A stretch of 64,000 nucleotides of DNA from JBFMEX01 sp040752215 (GCA_040752215.1 JBFMEX010000081.1:55032-119031); one strand, 5' to 3'. Positions 44,758-54,016 are shown, counted from the stretch's first letter. The notes: generated by a model from the sequence alone, not told the origin. Made by a program: numbers and translations.

Positions 44758-45687
44758 TCACCGTGGCCGCTCTCGCTTGGCCTTGCCATCCGCGGCCGTC
44801 CCCGCGACGTGCTCGGCACGCGACGCCGTGGGGCGGCTCTTGGCCCAATCGGGGACGTCCTTGTCCATCCCCGGCCAGGGGTGACGCGGATAGGGATAGC
44901 TGATGCGATACCACGCGCGACCGCCATGGCAGCCGAAGCAAAGATCGGAGGAGTCCTTCGCCATCGCCTCGATCTTGCCGGCATCGAGGTAGTTCACCTG
45001 ATGGCGAACGGTGCGGAATTGCTCCGCGTGACACGTCAGACAGCCATTCGGCGTCTCGGGCGTCTCGAGGCCTTCGCGCAACTCGTGCCAGGAGCCGGCA
45101 AGCCCCATGCTCTCGGCCGGAAACACGCCATGACACATCAGGCACGAGCTCTCGGGATTGACCATCTTGCGCAGCTTGAAGTCGCCCGGCGCCATCGTCG
45201 TCGCGCTCGAGCCGTGAGCCTCCTCGCGCGGCTCGTTGCCGTTGTGGCAGAACGCGCAACTGAGGCTCATCACCTCCTTGGCCAGCGGCGTCGACAGATG
45301 GCGCGCGTGGAATGTCGCCTGTGCGCCGGAGTAGGTGTCGAGCGTTTGATACCACGCCAGTGAATCGGCCGCCTTCAGTCCAGCCGGGCTCGCCTCGCGG
45401 ACCTTCTCGGACAGGATCTCCTTGTGGCAGGCGAGGCACTGCGCGTTGGTCGCCCGCGAGATCTGTGGCTCGAAATGGATCGGATCCCATTTGGCGGACA
45501 GGTACCGCCGGCCCGCGTCCCCGCCCTTGCCACTCTCACCTGGCGCGGCCTGCGCCGGCTCGGCGGCGAGGCCCTTGAGCGCACCGCGTGATGGCCCATC
45601 GAGCAATCCGCCGATGCCGAATGCCGCGACGACGCCGAGACCGACAAACAAGGCGAGCTGGCCGGCTCGATGCTTGCGCATGCTCAT
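44758..45687 (-). CDS. Membrane-anchored pentaheme c-type cytochrome
   Basis: 309 aa from ATG 45687 behind AGGGAGG. An N-terminal helix about 9-29 serves as anchor or signal. Five CxxCH heme sites: CLACH 84-88, CAFCH 144-148, CLMCH 182-186, CLTCH 216-220 and CFGCH 250-254. Other His residues (HARH, HELRE, HQVNY) can be axial ligands. It has no close match to NapC/NrfH in layout as far as I can tell. I infer that it passes electrons between the quinone pool or other cytochromes and the FeS subunit. Confidence 0.93.
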   Translation of the reverse strand: MSMRKHRAGQLALFVGLGVVAAFGIGGLLDGPSRGALKGLAAEPAQAAPGESGKGGDAGRRYLSAKWDPIHFEPQISRATNAQCLACHKEILSEKVREASPAGLKAADSLAWYQTLDTYSGAQATFHARHLSTPLAKEVMSLSCAFCHNGNEPREEAHGSSATTMAPGDFKLRKMVNPESSCLMCHGVFPAESMGLAGSWHELREGLETPETPNGCLTCHAEQFRTVRHQVNYLDAGKIEAMAKDSSDLCFGCHGGRAWYRISYPYPRHPWPGMDKDVPDWAKSRPTASRAEHVAGTAADGKAKRERPR

Positions 45688-45885
45688 CGAAGTTGCCTCC
45701 CTCTGTTCCCTGACCGAGGCGACGACACGAACGCGCCAAGGCGTGAACGACCGCAACCTAGCCGGCTCCCCCCGAGTGGAGCAGACGTTCGCATCGAAGC
45801 CCCACGCCCGGACCGACTCTCGTGGGTGAGCAGTGCCGGGCGTGGAGCCTCGCGGCGAGCGGAGCCGACGGCTCCAGCTGCCTTC

Positions 45886-46305
45886 TTACCTGCGGCCCTG
45901 CATGCCGCCCATTCCCGACATGCCACCCATGCCGCCCATTCCCTGCATGCCGGACATGCCACCCATGCCCTGCATGCCGGACATGCCACCCATGCCCTGC
46001 ATGCCGCTCATGCCGCCCATGCCTTGCATGCCGGACATGCCGCCCATTCCGCCCATGCCCTGCTGGCCGCCCATCCCGGACATGCCGCCCATTCCGCCCA
46101 TGCCTTGCATGCCGGACATGCCGCCCATGCCCTGTTGGCCGCCCATGCCAGACATACCGCCCATTCCGCCCATGCCCTGCATGCCCTGCATGCCGGACAT
46201 GCCGCCCATGCCCGACATTCCGGACATGCCCTGCGCGGAAGCGGCGCCGGCCAGTGCGACCGTCGAAGCGGCGACCACCAGCATCGTCTTCAGGCTCTTC
46301 ATCAT
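45886..46305 (-). CDS. Secreted Met-Gly tripeptide-repeat protein
   Basis: 139 aa, preceded by a clear GGAGG at 7 bp. Signal peptide MMKSLKTMLVVAASTVALAG ending ASA at residue 25. The mature 114 residues are built almost wholly from X-G-M tripeptides, X being G, S or Q, with two GGQQGM interruptions: 35 Met, no Cys, no His, no aromatic residue. The DNA repeat is 9-bp based and the codons vary, so it is under selection as protein. Probably unstructured. Likely a periplasmic Met reservoir for oxidant scavenging or Cu(I) binding. First large repeat gene upstream of the cytochrome/molybdoenzyme genes, 198 bp before the cytochrome. Confidence 0.9.
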   Translation of the reverse strand: MMKSLKTMLVVAASTVALAGAASAQGMSGMSGMGGMSGMQGMQGMGGMGGMSGMGGQQGMGGMSGMQGMGGMGGMSGMGGQQGMGGMGGMSGMQGMGGMSGMQGMGGMSGMQGMGGMSGMQGMGGMGGMSGMGGMQGRR

Positions 46306-46632
46306 CGTAATTCCTCCAAGACCTTGGCTCGTGCATTGCCCATGGCGCGACGAAGATTGGGCAACGCGTCGTCGTTCCGGGACCTTCGCCCCCGGCTCGT
46401 CTCGTGTGGTGCACGAGAACGTCTCGATACGCCTGCTGTCTTCCCTCGGCCTCTTCCCTCTCGGGGAAGATCGTTTTGCGAACGTCGATTATTGCCGATC
46501 GCCGAGCAACCCCTTTGACCTGACTCAAGACGAAGTGCTGCTCGAAAGGTTTTCGCCTCGCAACGCCACCTCGGGCGCTACCTCCTGCATTTTCAGTCGT
46601 GGCCGACGCGCCCGGCGCCGGGATCCGGTTGG
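46306..46632. other. Intergenic region upstream of the Met-repeat gene
   Basis: 327 bp. Expected to hold the promoter of the redox locus. The closest sigma54-like sequence on the minus strand, around 46503-46520 (GG then GC in AGGTCAAAGGGGTTGC), has 11 instead of 10 bases between GG and GC, so I do not call it. No hairpin of note. Confidence 0.4.
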
Positions 46633-46929
46633 CTATCGCTTGTCGGAATGCAGACCGCGAATGTCGTAAGGTCCGGTCATGCCGGGATGCGAGAACGGCG
46701 TGTACCAAGCCCCCTGATCGTCGAGGAACCCGAGGCTGGCGGGATAGGGCTTCGACACGCCACTCAGCGCCTTGGCGCGCGCAGCCCTGTCGAGCGCGAA
46801 CGCACCGATGACAGGCACCCCGTCGGGACGTCGGTCGGGGGTAGCGCCACCGATCACGGTCTCGGCGCTCGCCGCGCCTGCAAACAACACGGCGAAGGCA
46901 TGGAGCAGTGCGCCTGTGACAAACCTCAT
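46633..46929 (-). CDS. Small secreted hypothetical protein
   Basis: 98 aa from ATG 46929. Signal peptide with cleavage after AASA about residue 22. The mature part (GGATPDRRPDGVPVIGAFA, LDRAARAKALSGVSKPYPASL, FLDDQGAWYTPFSHPGMTG, YDIRGLHSD) looks like a conserved, compact periplasmic protein, but I do not recognise a family. It is the most upstream gene of the minus-strand redox run; membership of the locus is plausible only. Confidence 0.7.
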   Translation of the reverse strand: MRFVTGALLHAFAVLFAGAASAETVIGGATPDRRPDGVPVIGAFALDRAARAKALSGVSKPYPASLGFLDDQGAWYTPFSHPGMTGPYDIRGLHSDKR

Positions 46930-47211
46930 GCGACACCTCACGGTGGGAGCCAACTCATCCATCCGGAGCAAACGCTGTGCCACCCCTGGGGAGATTCGTT
47001 AACACGCTGTAAATCCGCAGAATTCACGATTTGAGCAGGTCCGCACGCGCGACTTTCGACGTCAGCGGTCTGGCATTTTGTCAGCTCCCCGCGGGCGCAG
47101 GGTCAGCCATCCTGGCAGACCGGCAGACGTGCCACGCCTCGTCATGGCGGTTGGGCGGCACACCAACATCCGGCTCTATCGCGTTGCGTCCCACCATCCT
47201 TCTCCTTTTCT

Positions 47212-47298
47212 TGGTGCGGACGGTGGGGATCGAACCCACACGGCGTTGCCGCCTCAGGATTTTAAGTCCTGTGTGTCTACCAGTTCCACCACGTCCGC
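47212..47298 (-). tRNA. tRNA-Leu (anticodon TAA)
   Basis: 87 nt with encoded CCA on the minus strand. Acceptor GCGGACG pairs with CGTCCGC, anticodon loop in GGACTTAAAATCC gives TAA, and a long variable arm (GAGGCGGCAACGCC) marks a class II tRNA. Confidence 0.97.
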
Positions 47299-47353
47299 GC
47301 CGCTGCGTTATGCGCTGGCGTTCGCCGCGAGGCAATGGCGGGGCGGGCCTGCC

Positions 47354-48073
47354 TCAGCGTTGCCGGCCATGCCGGATCGCGGCGGCGAGCAGCAGGTAGA
47401 GCATCGTCGCGTTGAGGAGATGCCAGAGGAAGTGCGTCCCGCGCGCCTTGCCGAGCATCCGTGTCAGCGCACAGACCTCGAGATCCACGGTGCGGAACAC
47501 CATCGAGACCAGGAATACGAGCGCGGCCGGCAGCAGGGTGCGCCAGGCGGGATGGCGCTGCACCGCCAGAACGAGGCCGATCGCGAGCATTGCCAGGAAC
47601 GCCGGCAGATAGCCGGCGGTGCCGTTGAGGCACGGCCCGCGCGCGGCCGCCGTCACCGACAAGAGACCCGGCCGGCACTCGATGTCGCCGGCAACTTTCA
47701 GCGCAGCGACGAACAGCACGACCCCGACCGCCGTCGTGAGCCAGGAGAGGCGCAGCATCAACCTGAGCGCATAGGCGAGATAGGCGAGCATGAAGAGGCC
47801 GATCGGGCCCGTGTCGGCGATCGCCGCCCAGCGCGTGGCATAGGTGTGGAACAGGAAGCTGCCAGTGCCGATGACGAGCACCAGCAGGGCAAGCAGGATC
47901 TCGGCGATGCCGCGCACTTCCGCAGGCTTCCTCGCGATCTCGGCGAGCGCCGCGAGGCCAGCGACGATGAACGCCGCATTGGTCGCCGCATTCAGCGGCT
48001 CGGCCCAGAACGACGGGTCCGCGCCGCGCTCGCAATAGCGGAAGATCTGGTCGGACCAGGGCACCTCAACCAT
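47354..48073 (-). CDS. Ceramidase-family (PF05875-like) membrane protein
   Basis: 239 aa with about seven membrane helices. Family motifs: FRYCERGADPSFWAEPLNA with the Glu and Asn, GTGSFLFHTYATRWA with the metal-type His, and KARGTHFLWHLLNATML with two His near the C-terminus. These fit the alkaline ceramidase/CREST superfamily of intramembrane zinc hydrolases. Substrate in this bacterium unknown; sphingolipid-like lipids do occur in some alphaproteobacteria. Overlaps the upstream gene by 8 bp, so translation is coupled. Confidence 0.85.
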   Translation of the reverse strand: MVEVPWSDQIFRYCERGADPSFWAEPLNAATNAAFIVAGLAALAEIARKPAEVRGIAEILLALLVLVIGTGSFLFHTYATRWAAIADTGPIGLFMLAYLAYALRLMLRLSWLTTAVGVVLFVAALKVAGDIECRPGLLSVTAAARGPCLNGTAGYLPAFLAMLAIGLVLAVQRHPAWRTLLPAALVFLVSMVFRTVDLEVCALTRMLGKARGTHFLWHLLNATMLYLLLAAAIRHGRQR

Positions 48074-48950
48074 CCCTCTCGCGAGCGCTTGCCGGCCATC
48101 GGCCGATCATGGTGCGCAGCGAGAGTGCGCAACAGGACCAAAGAATTGCATAGCTGTGCAGCGTGAGCTGCCGGCGCGCAGAGAACTCCCCCTTGCCCGC
48201 ATCGGGCACGAACCGCTGGACGAACTCGAGGTCGGAGAAGAGCATGGTGACCAGCATGATGGCAGTGAACGCGTAGATCCACTGCCAGACTGCGAAGCCG
48301 AACATGCGACGCGCGTACGCCCAGATGGGGTCCTGGATGACGGGCCTCAGAACACCGAGCAGCTCGCGCAGCCGCACAGCAAGCGGCTTCGGCAATGACC
48401 TGGCGCCCGTTCGGCGCCAAGTGATGGGAATGTCACGCAGCGGCTCGTAAGGCGAGCGCAGGCCACGAGAGAATTGCTCCGCGCGCTCATCGATGCGCCA
48501 ACCCGCTGCGCGATCCTTCTTAATCCATGTCTCAACGTATGAGCGCGCGTGCCGCGTGACATGTTTCGGCACTCTCATGCCGTGATGACGAAAGGCCTGA
48601 TGCGCATAGCTTTCGGCCTCGAGCTCCTTCACGTGACTGGGCAATCGATAGCCCGGCCCACCCGCGCGCTGCAGGAATATGTGGCCGCACTCGTGCGCGA
48701 GAACATAGAGCTGCGCGATGTTGCGTCCCTCGGGCGAATAGATCTTCCCGGCATCCAGATACGCGCGGCCCGAGAGCGCGCGCCTGTTGATCTGGTGCTC
48801 CCCGACGCCGGCCTCGGCCTTCATCGCCGCCGCGATCGCGAGCCGCCGCTGCCGGTTGGCCTCGATCTTGGCTCGAATTTCCTCGCCAGACATGCGCCGC
48901 GATCGATCTGCTGCGGCGGGGAAATCGTGACCGTCTGCCGTCTCGCTCAT
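48066..48950 (-). CDS. Zincin-like protein with membrane segment (HECGH)
   Basis: 294 aa. A zinc protease motif AHECGHIFLQ lies about residues 85-94, with further His/Glu residues in ELEAESYAHQAFRHHGMRV. The sequence before and after resembles ImmA/IrrE-type zincins. From about residue 220 there are one or two membrane helices (FAVWQWIYAFTAIMLVTMLF; LTLHSYAILWSCCALSL). Together with the overlapping ceramidase-like gene this makes a pair of membrane hydrolases. Substrate unknown; a role in proteolysis of membrane or regulatory proteins is possible. Confidence 0.78.
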   Translation of the reverse strand: MSETADGHDFPAAADRSRRMSGEEIRAKIEANRQRRLAIAAAMKAEAGVGEHQINRRALSGRAYLDAGKIYSPEGRNIAQLYVLAHECGHIFLQRAGGPGYRLPSHVKELEAESYAHQAFRHHGMRVPKHVTRHARSYVETWIKKDRAAGWRIDERAEQFSRGLRSPYEPLRDIPITWRRTGARSLPKPLAVRLRELLGVLRPVIQDPIWAYARRMFGFAVWQWIYAFTAIMLVTMLFSDLEFVQRFVPDAGKGEFSARRQLTLHSYAILWSCCALSLRTMIGRWPASARERDG

Positions 48951-49033
48951 CCGCCCCCCCTATCGGGAGGCTAGCATTTCCCGAGCGCCGATCCAACGTG
49001 TGCGCCAGAAGACTCCGGTCATGTGCCGCCCGC

Positions 49034-50896
49034 TCACACCTTCTTCTCCGCCGGCATCACGCGGATGCTCAGCTCGCGCAGCTGCTTGGGCGAGGCTTCG
49101 CTCGGCGCGCCCATCAACAGGTCGCTCGCCTGCTGGTTCATCGGGAAGAGCGCGACGTCGCGCACCGTCTTGCACCCGGTCAGCAGCATCACCATGCGCT
49201 CGATGCCGGCCGCCATGCCGCCGTGCGGCGGTGCGCCGTACTGGAACGCGCGGTAGAGCCCGCCGAAGCGCGCCTCGACGTCGGCGCGGCTGAGCCCGGT
49301 GATCTCGAACGCTTTCACCATCGTTTCGGGCAGATGGTTGCGCACCGAGCCGGACGCGATCTCGTAGCCGTTGCAGACGACGTCGTACTGGTTGGCCTTC
49401 AGCGACAGGATCGCCTCGCGGCCGGCTTTCTCTGCCGCCTCGAGCGCCTCGCGGCCGCCCTTCGGCATCGAGAACGGGTTGTGCGAGAAGTCGATCTTCT
49501 TGTCGTCCTCGTTCCACTCGTAGAACGGGAAGTCGACGATCCAGGCGAGCGCGAAGCCGCTCTCGTCGACGAGCTTCAGCTCGCGGCCGATCTCGTCGCG
49601 GGCGAGGCCGGCGAACTTGTAGAGCTTGGCCGGGTCGCCGGCGGTGAAGAAGCAGGCGTCGCCGGTCGCGAGCCCCATCTGGCTTTGGATGGCGCTCGTC
49701 CGCTCCGGCCCGATGTTCTTGGCGATCGGGCCGGCGCCGGCAGCGCCCTCCTCCTCACGCCAGAAGATATACCCGAGCCCCGGCTGGCCCTCCTTCTGCG
49801 CCCAGCTGTTCATGCGGTCGCAGAACGCTCTGGAGCCGCCCTTCGGCGCGGGGATCGCCCACACCCTGACCTTCGGGTCCTTCTCGATCAGGCCGGCGAA
49901 CACTTTGAAGCCCGAGCCGCGAAAGTGCTCGGTCACATCCTGCATCTCGATCGGGTTCCTCAAGTCCGGCTTGTCGGTGCCGTACTTGGCGATCGCCTCG
50001 TCGTAGGGAATACGCGGCCAGCCCTTGGTCACCGGCTTGCCGTCGGCGAACGCCTCGAACATTCCGGTCAGGATCGGCTCCATGGTCTGGAAGATGTCCT
50101 CCTGCTCGACGAAGCTCATCTCGACGTCGAGTTGGTAGAACTCGCCGGGCAAGCGATCAGCGCGCGGGTCCTCGTCGCGGAAGCAGGGCGCGATCTGGAA
50201 GTAGCGGTCGAAGCCCGACACCATCAGCAGCTGCTTGTACTGCTGCGGCGCCTGCGGCAGCGCGTAGAACCTGCCGGCGTGGATGCGCGACGGCACCAGG
50301 AAGTCGCGTGCACCCTCGGGGCTCGAGGCGGTCAGGATCGGCGTCGGAAACTCGTTGAATCCTGCCTCGTGCATCGCCGCGCGGATGTAGCGCGTGATCG
50401 CGAGCCGCTTCATGATGATCGCGTGCAGCGTTTCGCGCCTCAGGTCCAGGAAGCGATAGGTGAGGCGCAGGTCCTCCGGGTAGTCCGGCTCTCCGAACAC
50501 CGGCACGGGAAGCTCCTTCGCTTCCGACAGCACCTCGATCTCGCGCGCGTAGAGCTCGATCTCGCCGGTCGCGAGATCGGCATTGACGGTGCCCTCCGGG
50601 CGCGCCCTCACCTTGCCGTCGATGCGGATCACCCACTCCGAGCGCACCCGCTCGGCCGCCTTGAACGCCGGACTGTCGGGATCGGCCACCACTTGGGTCA
50701 GGCCGTAGTGGTCGCGCAGATCGATGAACAGCACACCGCCGTGGTCGCGCACCCGATGGACCCAGCCCGAGAGCCGCGTCTCGGCGCCGATGTCGGACGC
50801 CCTGAGCGCGCCGCAGGTGTGCGAGCGGTAGCGCGCGCCGATCGACCCCCCGCCCGTCGTGCCCCGTGCCGTCGTGCCGCCCTTCGCCTCGCCCAT
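49034..50896 (-). CDS. aspS: Aspartyl-tRNA synthetase
   Basis: 620 aa from ATG 50896. Anticodon-binding OB fold at the N-terminus (YRSHTCGALRASDIGAETRL, GWVHRVRDHGG), class II motif 2 GFDRYFQIAPCFRDEDPRADR, GAD insertion domain in the middle, and motif 3 YGAPPHGGMAAGIERMVMLL. Bacterial-type AspRS; alphaproteobacterial forms are usually non-discriminating and charge both tRNA-Asp and tRNA-Asn. An upstream in-frame ATG at 50944 is less likely. Confidence 0.97.
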   Translation of the reverse strand: MGEAKGGTTARGTTGGGSIGARYRSHTCGALRASDIGAETRLSGWVHRVRDHGGVLFIDLRDHYGLTQVVADPDSPAFKAAERVRSEWVIRIDGKVRARPEGTVNADLATGEIELYAREIEVLSEAKELPVPVFGEPDYPEDLRLTYRFLDLRRETLHAIIMKRLAITRYIRAAMHEAGFNEFPTPILTASSPEGARDFLVPSRIHAGRFYALPQAPQQYKQLLMVSGFDRYFQIAPCFRDEDPRADRLPGEFYQLDVEMSFVEQEDIFQTMEPILTGMFEAFADGKPVTKGWPRIPYDEAIAKYGTDKPDLRNPIEMQDVTEHFRGSGFKVFAGLIEKDPKVRVWAIPAPKGGSRAFCDRMNSWAQKEGQPGLGYIFWREEEGAAGAGPIAKNIGPERTSAIQSQMGLATGDACFFTAGDPAKLYKFAGLARDEIGRELKLVDESGFALAWIVDFPFYEWNEDDKKIDFSHNPFSMPKGGREALEAAEKAGREAILSLKANQYDVVCNGYEIASGSVRNHLPETMVKAFEITGLSRADVEARFGGLYRAFQYGAPPHGGMAAGIERMVMLLTGCKTVRDVALFPMNQQASDLLMGAPSEASPKQLRELSIRVMPAEKKV

Positions 50897-51030
50897 CTCG
50901 CGCCGCCTCGCCAGTCCGTTGGATTCGGTGCCGGAAAAGCACATGGGGGGCGGCCCTTGTCAAGGCACGCCGGGCGCGCCCTCGACGCGCCGTGGCGGCC
51001 GGACGAGGGCGCTGCGGTATCGCGGACGGA

Positions 51031-52533
51031 CTAAAGGATGAAATCGTAACCGGTCAGGTCATGCAGCCCGTCGAGCACGATTTTGAAGTCGACCCGACGG
51101 TCGCCGGTGACGTCGCCCTCAATGATGGTCCGGTTGTTGACCGTATCGTGCACGAAATGCACCTGATGCCCCCGCGTGGTCAGCGCGTCATCGCCCATGA
51201 AGCGGAAATTCTGATTGCCGCGCCGGTCGACGTCGGCGTCTATTCCGCGCAAGTCGATCAGATCCTCACCGACCGTGAAGTCGGAGATGAAATCGACATC
51301 GGCCCGCCGGCTGTCGCGGATGTTGTTGAAGTCGAACCTGTCGGCGTCCTCGCCGCCGATCAGCACGTCGCCGCCGCGACCGCCGATCAGGAAGTCGTTG
51401 CCGAGCCCCCCGATCAGCCGATCGATGCCGAACCCGCCGCTGAGCCAATCGCCCTCGCCGCCGCCGTCCAGCACATCGTTGCCGCCCATGCCGATCAGCA
51501 GGTCGCTGCCGCCGTTGCCATTGAGCTGGTTGGCGCGGGCATTGCCGGTGATGCGATCGCTGCCGGTGCCGCCCGAGGCATTCTCGATCCATACCCCCTG
51601 GGCGATCGTATAGCCGCCGTAGACCCCGTTCGCGGCGCTGACGACGCCGCCGCCCGTCGGCGAGCGATCGATCGTTGCGGCCGTCAAGTCGATGGTGGTG
51701 TCGCGGCTGCCAGAGTAGACGATCTCGTCGGTGCCACCGGTGTCCCAGATCGCGATGAAGAACGTGCCCGAGCCGTTGCCGTCCGGAAGCTCGTAGCTGT
51801 CGTTGCCTGAGGCGAACGTCGTGTTCCGTCCATAGATCTGCTGGATGGCGGCGATATCGAAGGCCATCGGCCCGCCCTGCCAGCCGTAGTTGTCGCTCGG
51901 GCTCGGGAGCTGGTCCCAGCCGTCCAGGTACGACATCGTCGTGTAGATGCCCTGGTTCAGCCGATAGGCGCCGTAGTCGCCGGCCCAGCTCACACCCGGA
52001 AAGCGATCGCCGTCGTGGGGGTGCTCGAGGCCGAGCCCATGGCCGAGCTCGTGGACGAGGGTGATGAAGCCGTAGCCGCCCTGCCCCAGCCCCAGCGAAT
52101 CCCAGCCGGTGCCATCCTGATTGAAATGCCCCTCCGACTGGTTGCCCCAGCCGCCCGGGTACTCGTGCCAGCCGAGATAGCCGTCGGCGTTGTCGATGTA
52201 TTCGACGAGGTTGGCCTGCCCGGGCGTCGCCACCTCGACGAAGGTGACATCGGCGACGTGCGACCACAGCTCAAGCGCCAGCCTGATGGCGTCGCCGGCG
52301 CCATCCTCGTTCCAGTCGTCTATGCCGTTGTTGTTCCAGTCGGAGTAGGCGAGATGGTAGGTGATCGGCGCGGCGTTGCTCCACGCCGACGGGCCGACGA
52401 GGGCCTCGACGTAGGAGTTGGCGATCTGGCCGTCGGCGGTCCCGACCACCGAGGTCTTGGCGTTCGTGACCGAAGGCGTCGCGCTGCCGCTAGGCTCGAT
52501 CTCCGAATGCACCTCGATGCGCTTGCGCCTCAT
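51031..52533 (-). CDS. Serralysin-like secreted metalloprotease with RTX repeats
   Basis: 500 aa. Metzincin motif HELGHGLGLEH with H161, E162, H165 and H171, Met-turn at M200 (YTTMSY). C-terminal half has RTX nonapeptides (NGNGGSDLLIGMGGNDVLDG, GGLGNDFLIGGRGGDVLIGG) and the M10 C-terminal secretion domain ending in the hydrophobic YDFIL. No N-terminal signal peptide, as expected for type I secretion. Extracellular calcium-dependent protease; no inhibitor or ABC exporter gene nearby. Its C-terminal 100 residues are homologous to those of the CAP-domain protein encoded upstream. Confidence 0.93.
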   Translation of the reverse strand: MRRKRIEVHSEIEPSGSATPSVTNAKTSVVGTADGQIANSYVEALVGPSAWSNAAPITYHLAYSDWNNNGIDDWNEDGAGDAIRLALELWSHVADVTFVEVATPGQANLVEYIDNADGYLGWHEYPGGWGNQSEGHFNQDGTGWDSLGLGQGGYGFITLVHELGHGLGLEHPHDGDRFPGVSWAGDYGAYRLNQGIYTTMSYLDGWDQLPSPSDNYGWQGGPMAFDIAAIQQIYGRNTTFASGNDSYELPDGNGSGTFFIAIWDTGGTDEIVYSGSRDTTIDLTAATIDRSPTGGGVVSAANGVYGGYTIAQGVWIENASGGTGSDRITGNARANQLNGNGGSDLLIGMGGNDVLDGGGEGDWLSGGFGIDRLIGGLGNDFLIGGRGGDVLIGGEDADRFDFNNIRDSRRADVDFISDFTVGEDLIDLRGIDADVDRRGNQNFRFMGDDALTTRGHQVHFVHDTVNNRTIIEGDVTGDRRVDFKIVLDGLHDLTGYDFIL

Positions 52534-52672
52534 GTCCGCCTCTCCCGCCGCCCGGCTCTCCGGGCACCTCCACTCGGCCGATTCGTCACTGCCCTTCTAG
52601 CCGACATCCGATTCGTCCCGAAACGGCCCTCGATACGAGGCGCTTTCCCGGTCGCCCGGGAAGAGCCGTACC

Positions 52673-54016
52673 TCACAGGATGAAGTCGCCCTTGCCGATC
52701 GCCCCGAGGCCGTCGATCTTGATCTGGAAATCGGCCCGGCCGTCGCCGTTGACGTCGCCCTCGACCAGCACATAGCCGGCCTTCTTGACGTAATGCAGCT
52801 CGCCCGCGCGGCCATGGAAGTCGTTCTTGCCGATCCAGCGGAGCGCGTTGTCGGCTCCGCCGCTGCGCGCGTCGATGCCGGAGAGGTCGATGTGGTCGCT
52901 GCCGCGCTCGAAATCGCCGATCGAGTCGCGTGCTCCGCCACGGCGGGTCTCACTCACGGCGTTGAAATCGAACACGTCCGCGTCGGCGCCACCGAGCAGG
53001 CGGTCGGCTCCCGCGCCGCCCCGCAATAGATCGCTGCCCGTGCCGCCGTCCAGCCGGTCGGCGCCCGCATTGCCGATCAGCGTGTCGGCGCCGCCCAATC
53101 CGCTGAGCACGTTTGCGCCGACGGTGCCGCGAATGGTGTTCGCCGCGGCGTTACCGGCTCCGTCGATGTCCCGCGTCCCGAGCAGCGTCAGATGCTCCGC
53201 CCCGCTGCCGAGCGTCGCCGACGCCGAGGAGAGGATCTCGCCACCGCCGATGTAGTCGACCTTGGCATTGTGCGCGCCGGCAGCGACGGTGACGGCGACC
53301 GCCCCGGCGAGCCCGCCGCCGGAGAACGTCACGTCGACGGTGCCGCCCGCGAAGGCGATCGCATAGCCGCCGGCCGCGCCGGTCGTGTCGCCAGCTCCAC
53401 CCGAGACCGCGACGCCGACGCCGCCCTGCCCCTCGCCGATATCGTAGAAGGCGTCGCCGTCGTCATCGCCGTAGACTACGCCGGTGAGGAAATAGCCAGT
53501 GCCGGAGCGGGCGAAATTCTCGGTCGCCATCGCCGCGTTCCAGTCGCTCCCGTCGGTGAAGACACCCGTGTCAATGCCGATCCCGACTTCGCGGAATGCC
53601 TCGGATAGGATGTTGGTGCGATGGCCGGCGCTGAGGAACAGGTTGCGGTGGATGGCGAGCGTGAACTGCTCAAGATCGATGCTGCCGGTTGTGCCGACCC
53701 AGGCGATGTTCTCACCCGTGGTCCAAGCGCCGCTGAGCGCATAGCCCGCCGCCGTCATTCGTTGCGTGGGCGAGCTCCCCCCCGCCCCCGTGTGCGAAAA
53801 CACGTCGCTCGCCAGCATCCAGCTCGTGTGGCCGAGCGCGGCGTCGTTCAGCAGGTCGTTGGGGGCGAGCGGATCGCGCGAGCCGCCGGCAAGCGTGCCA
53901 GGGCTGAGACCCTGGTTGAGGGCGATGCCGTAGCGCGCGGCCTCGCCGGCCGGATCGAGGCGTGCTCGATTGACGAGCTCGAGGAGCAGCTGCTCGTGCG
54001 CCGTCAGCTCGGCCAT
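52673..54016 (-). CDS. CAP (SCP/PR1) domain protein with RTX repeats
   Basis: 447 aa from ATG 54016; in-frame sequence before it is basic and unlikely. Residues about 1-165 are a CAP domain: HEQLLLELVNRARLDPAGEA, SHTGAGGSSPTQRM, TTGENIAWVG and SAGHRTNILSEAFREVGIGI, with the conserved His and Glu. A beta-rich linker follows, then RTX repeats (SGLGGADTLIGNAGADRLDG) and an M10-type C-terminal secretion domain ending GKGDFIL. Likely a type I secretion substrate. Function of such CAP proteins in bacteria is poorly known. 139 bp upstream of the serralysin gene. Confidence 0.92.
   Translation of the reverse strand: MAELTAHEQLLLELVNRARLDPAGEAARYGIALNQGLSPGTLAGGSRDPLAPNDLLNDAALGHTSWMLASDVFSHTGAGGSSPTQRMTAAGYALSGAWTTGENIAWVGTTGSIDLEQFTLAIHRNLFLSAGHRTNILSEAFREVGIGIDTGVFTDGSDWNAAMATENFARSGTGYFLTGVVYGDDDGDAFYDIGEGQGGVGVAVSGGAGDTTGAAGGYAIAFAGGTVDVTFSGGGLAGAVAVTVAAGAHNAKVDYIGGGEILSSASATLGSGAEHLTLLGTRDIDGAGNAAANTIRGTVGANVLSGLGGADTLIGNAGADRLDGGTGSDLLRGGAGADRLLGGADADVFDFNAVSETRRGGARDSIGDFERGSDHIDLSGIDARSGGADNALRWIGKNDFHGRAGELHYVKKAGYVLVEGDVNGDGRADFQIKIDGLGAIGKGDFIL

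Noticed and set aside
45901..46230. Periodic ATGCC.. DNA in this stretch read as a possible CRISPR-like or satellite array
   Set aside because: The period is a multiple of three, it lies fully in one open frame with a signal peptide and a ribosome binding site, and there are no unique spacers; it is a coding repeat.
46503..46520. Sigma54-like promoter upstream of the Met-repeat gene
   Set aside because: The GG and GC elements are 11 instead of 10 bases apart, which normally abolishes sigma54 recognition.
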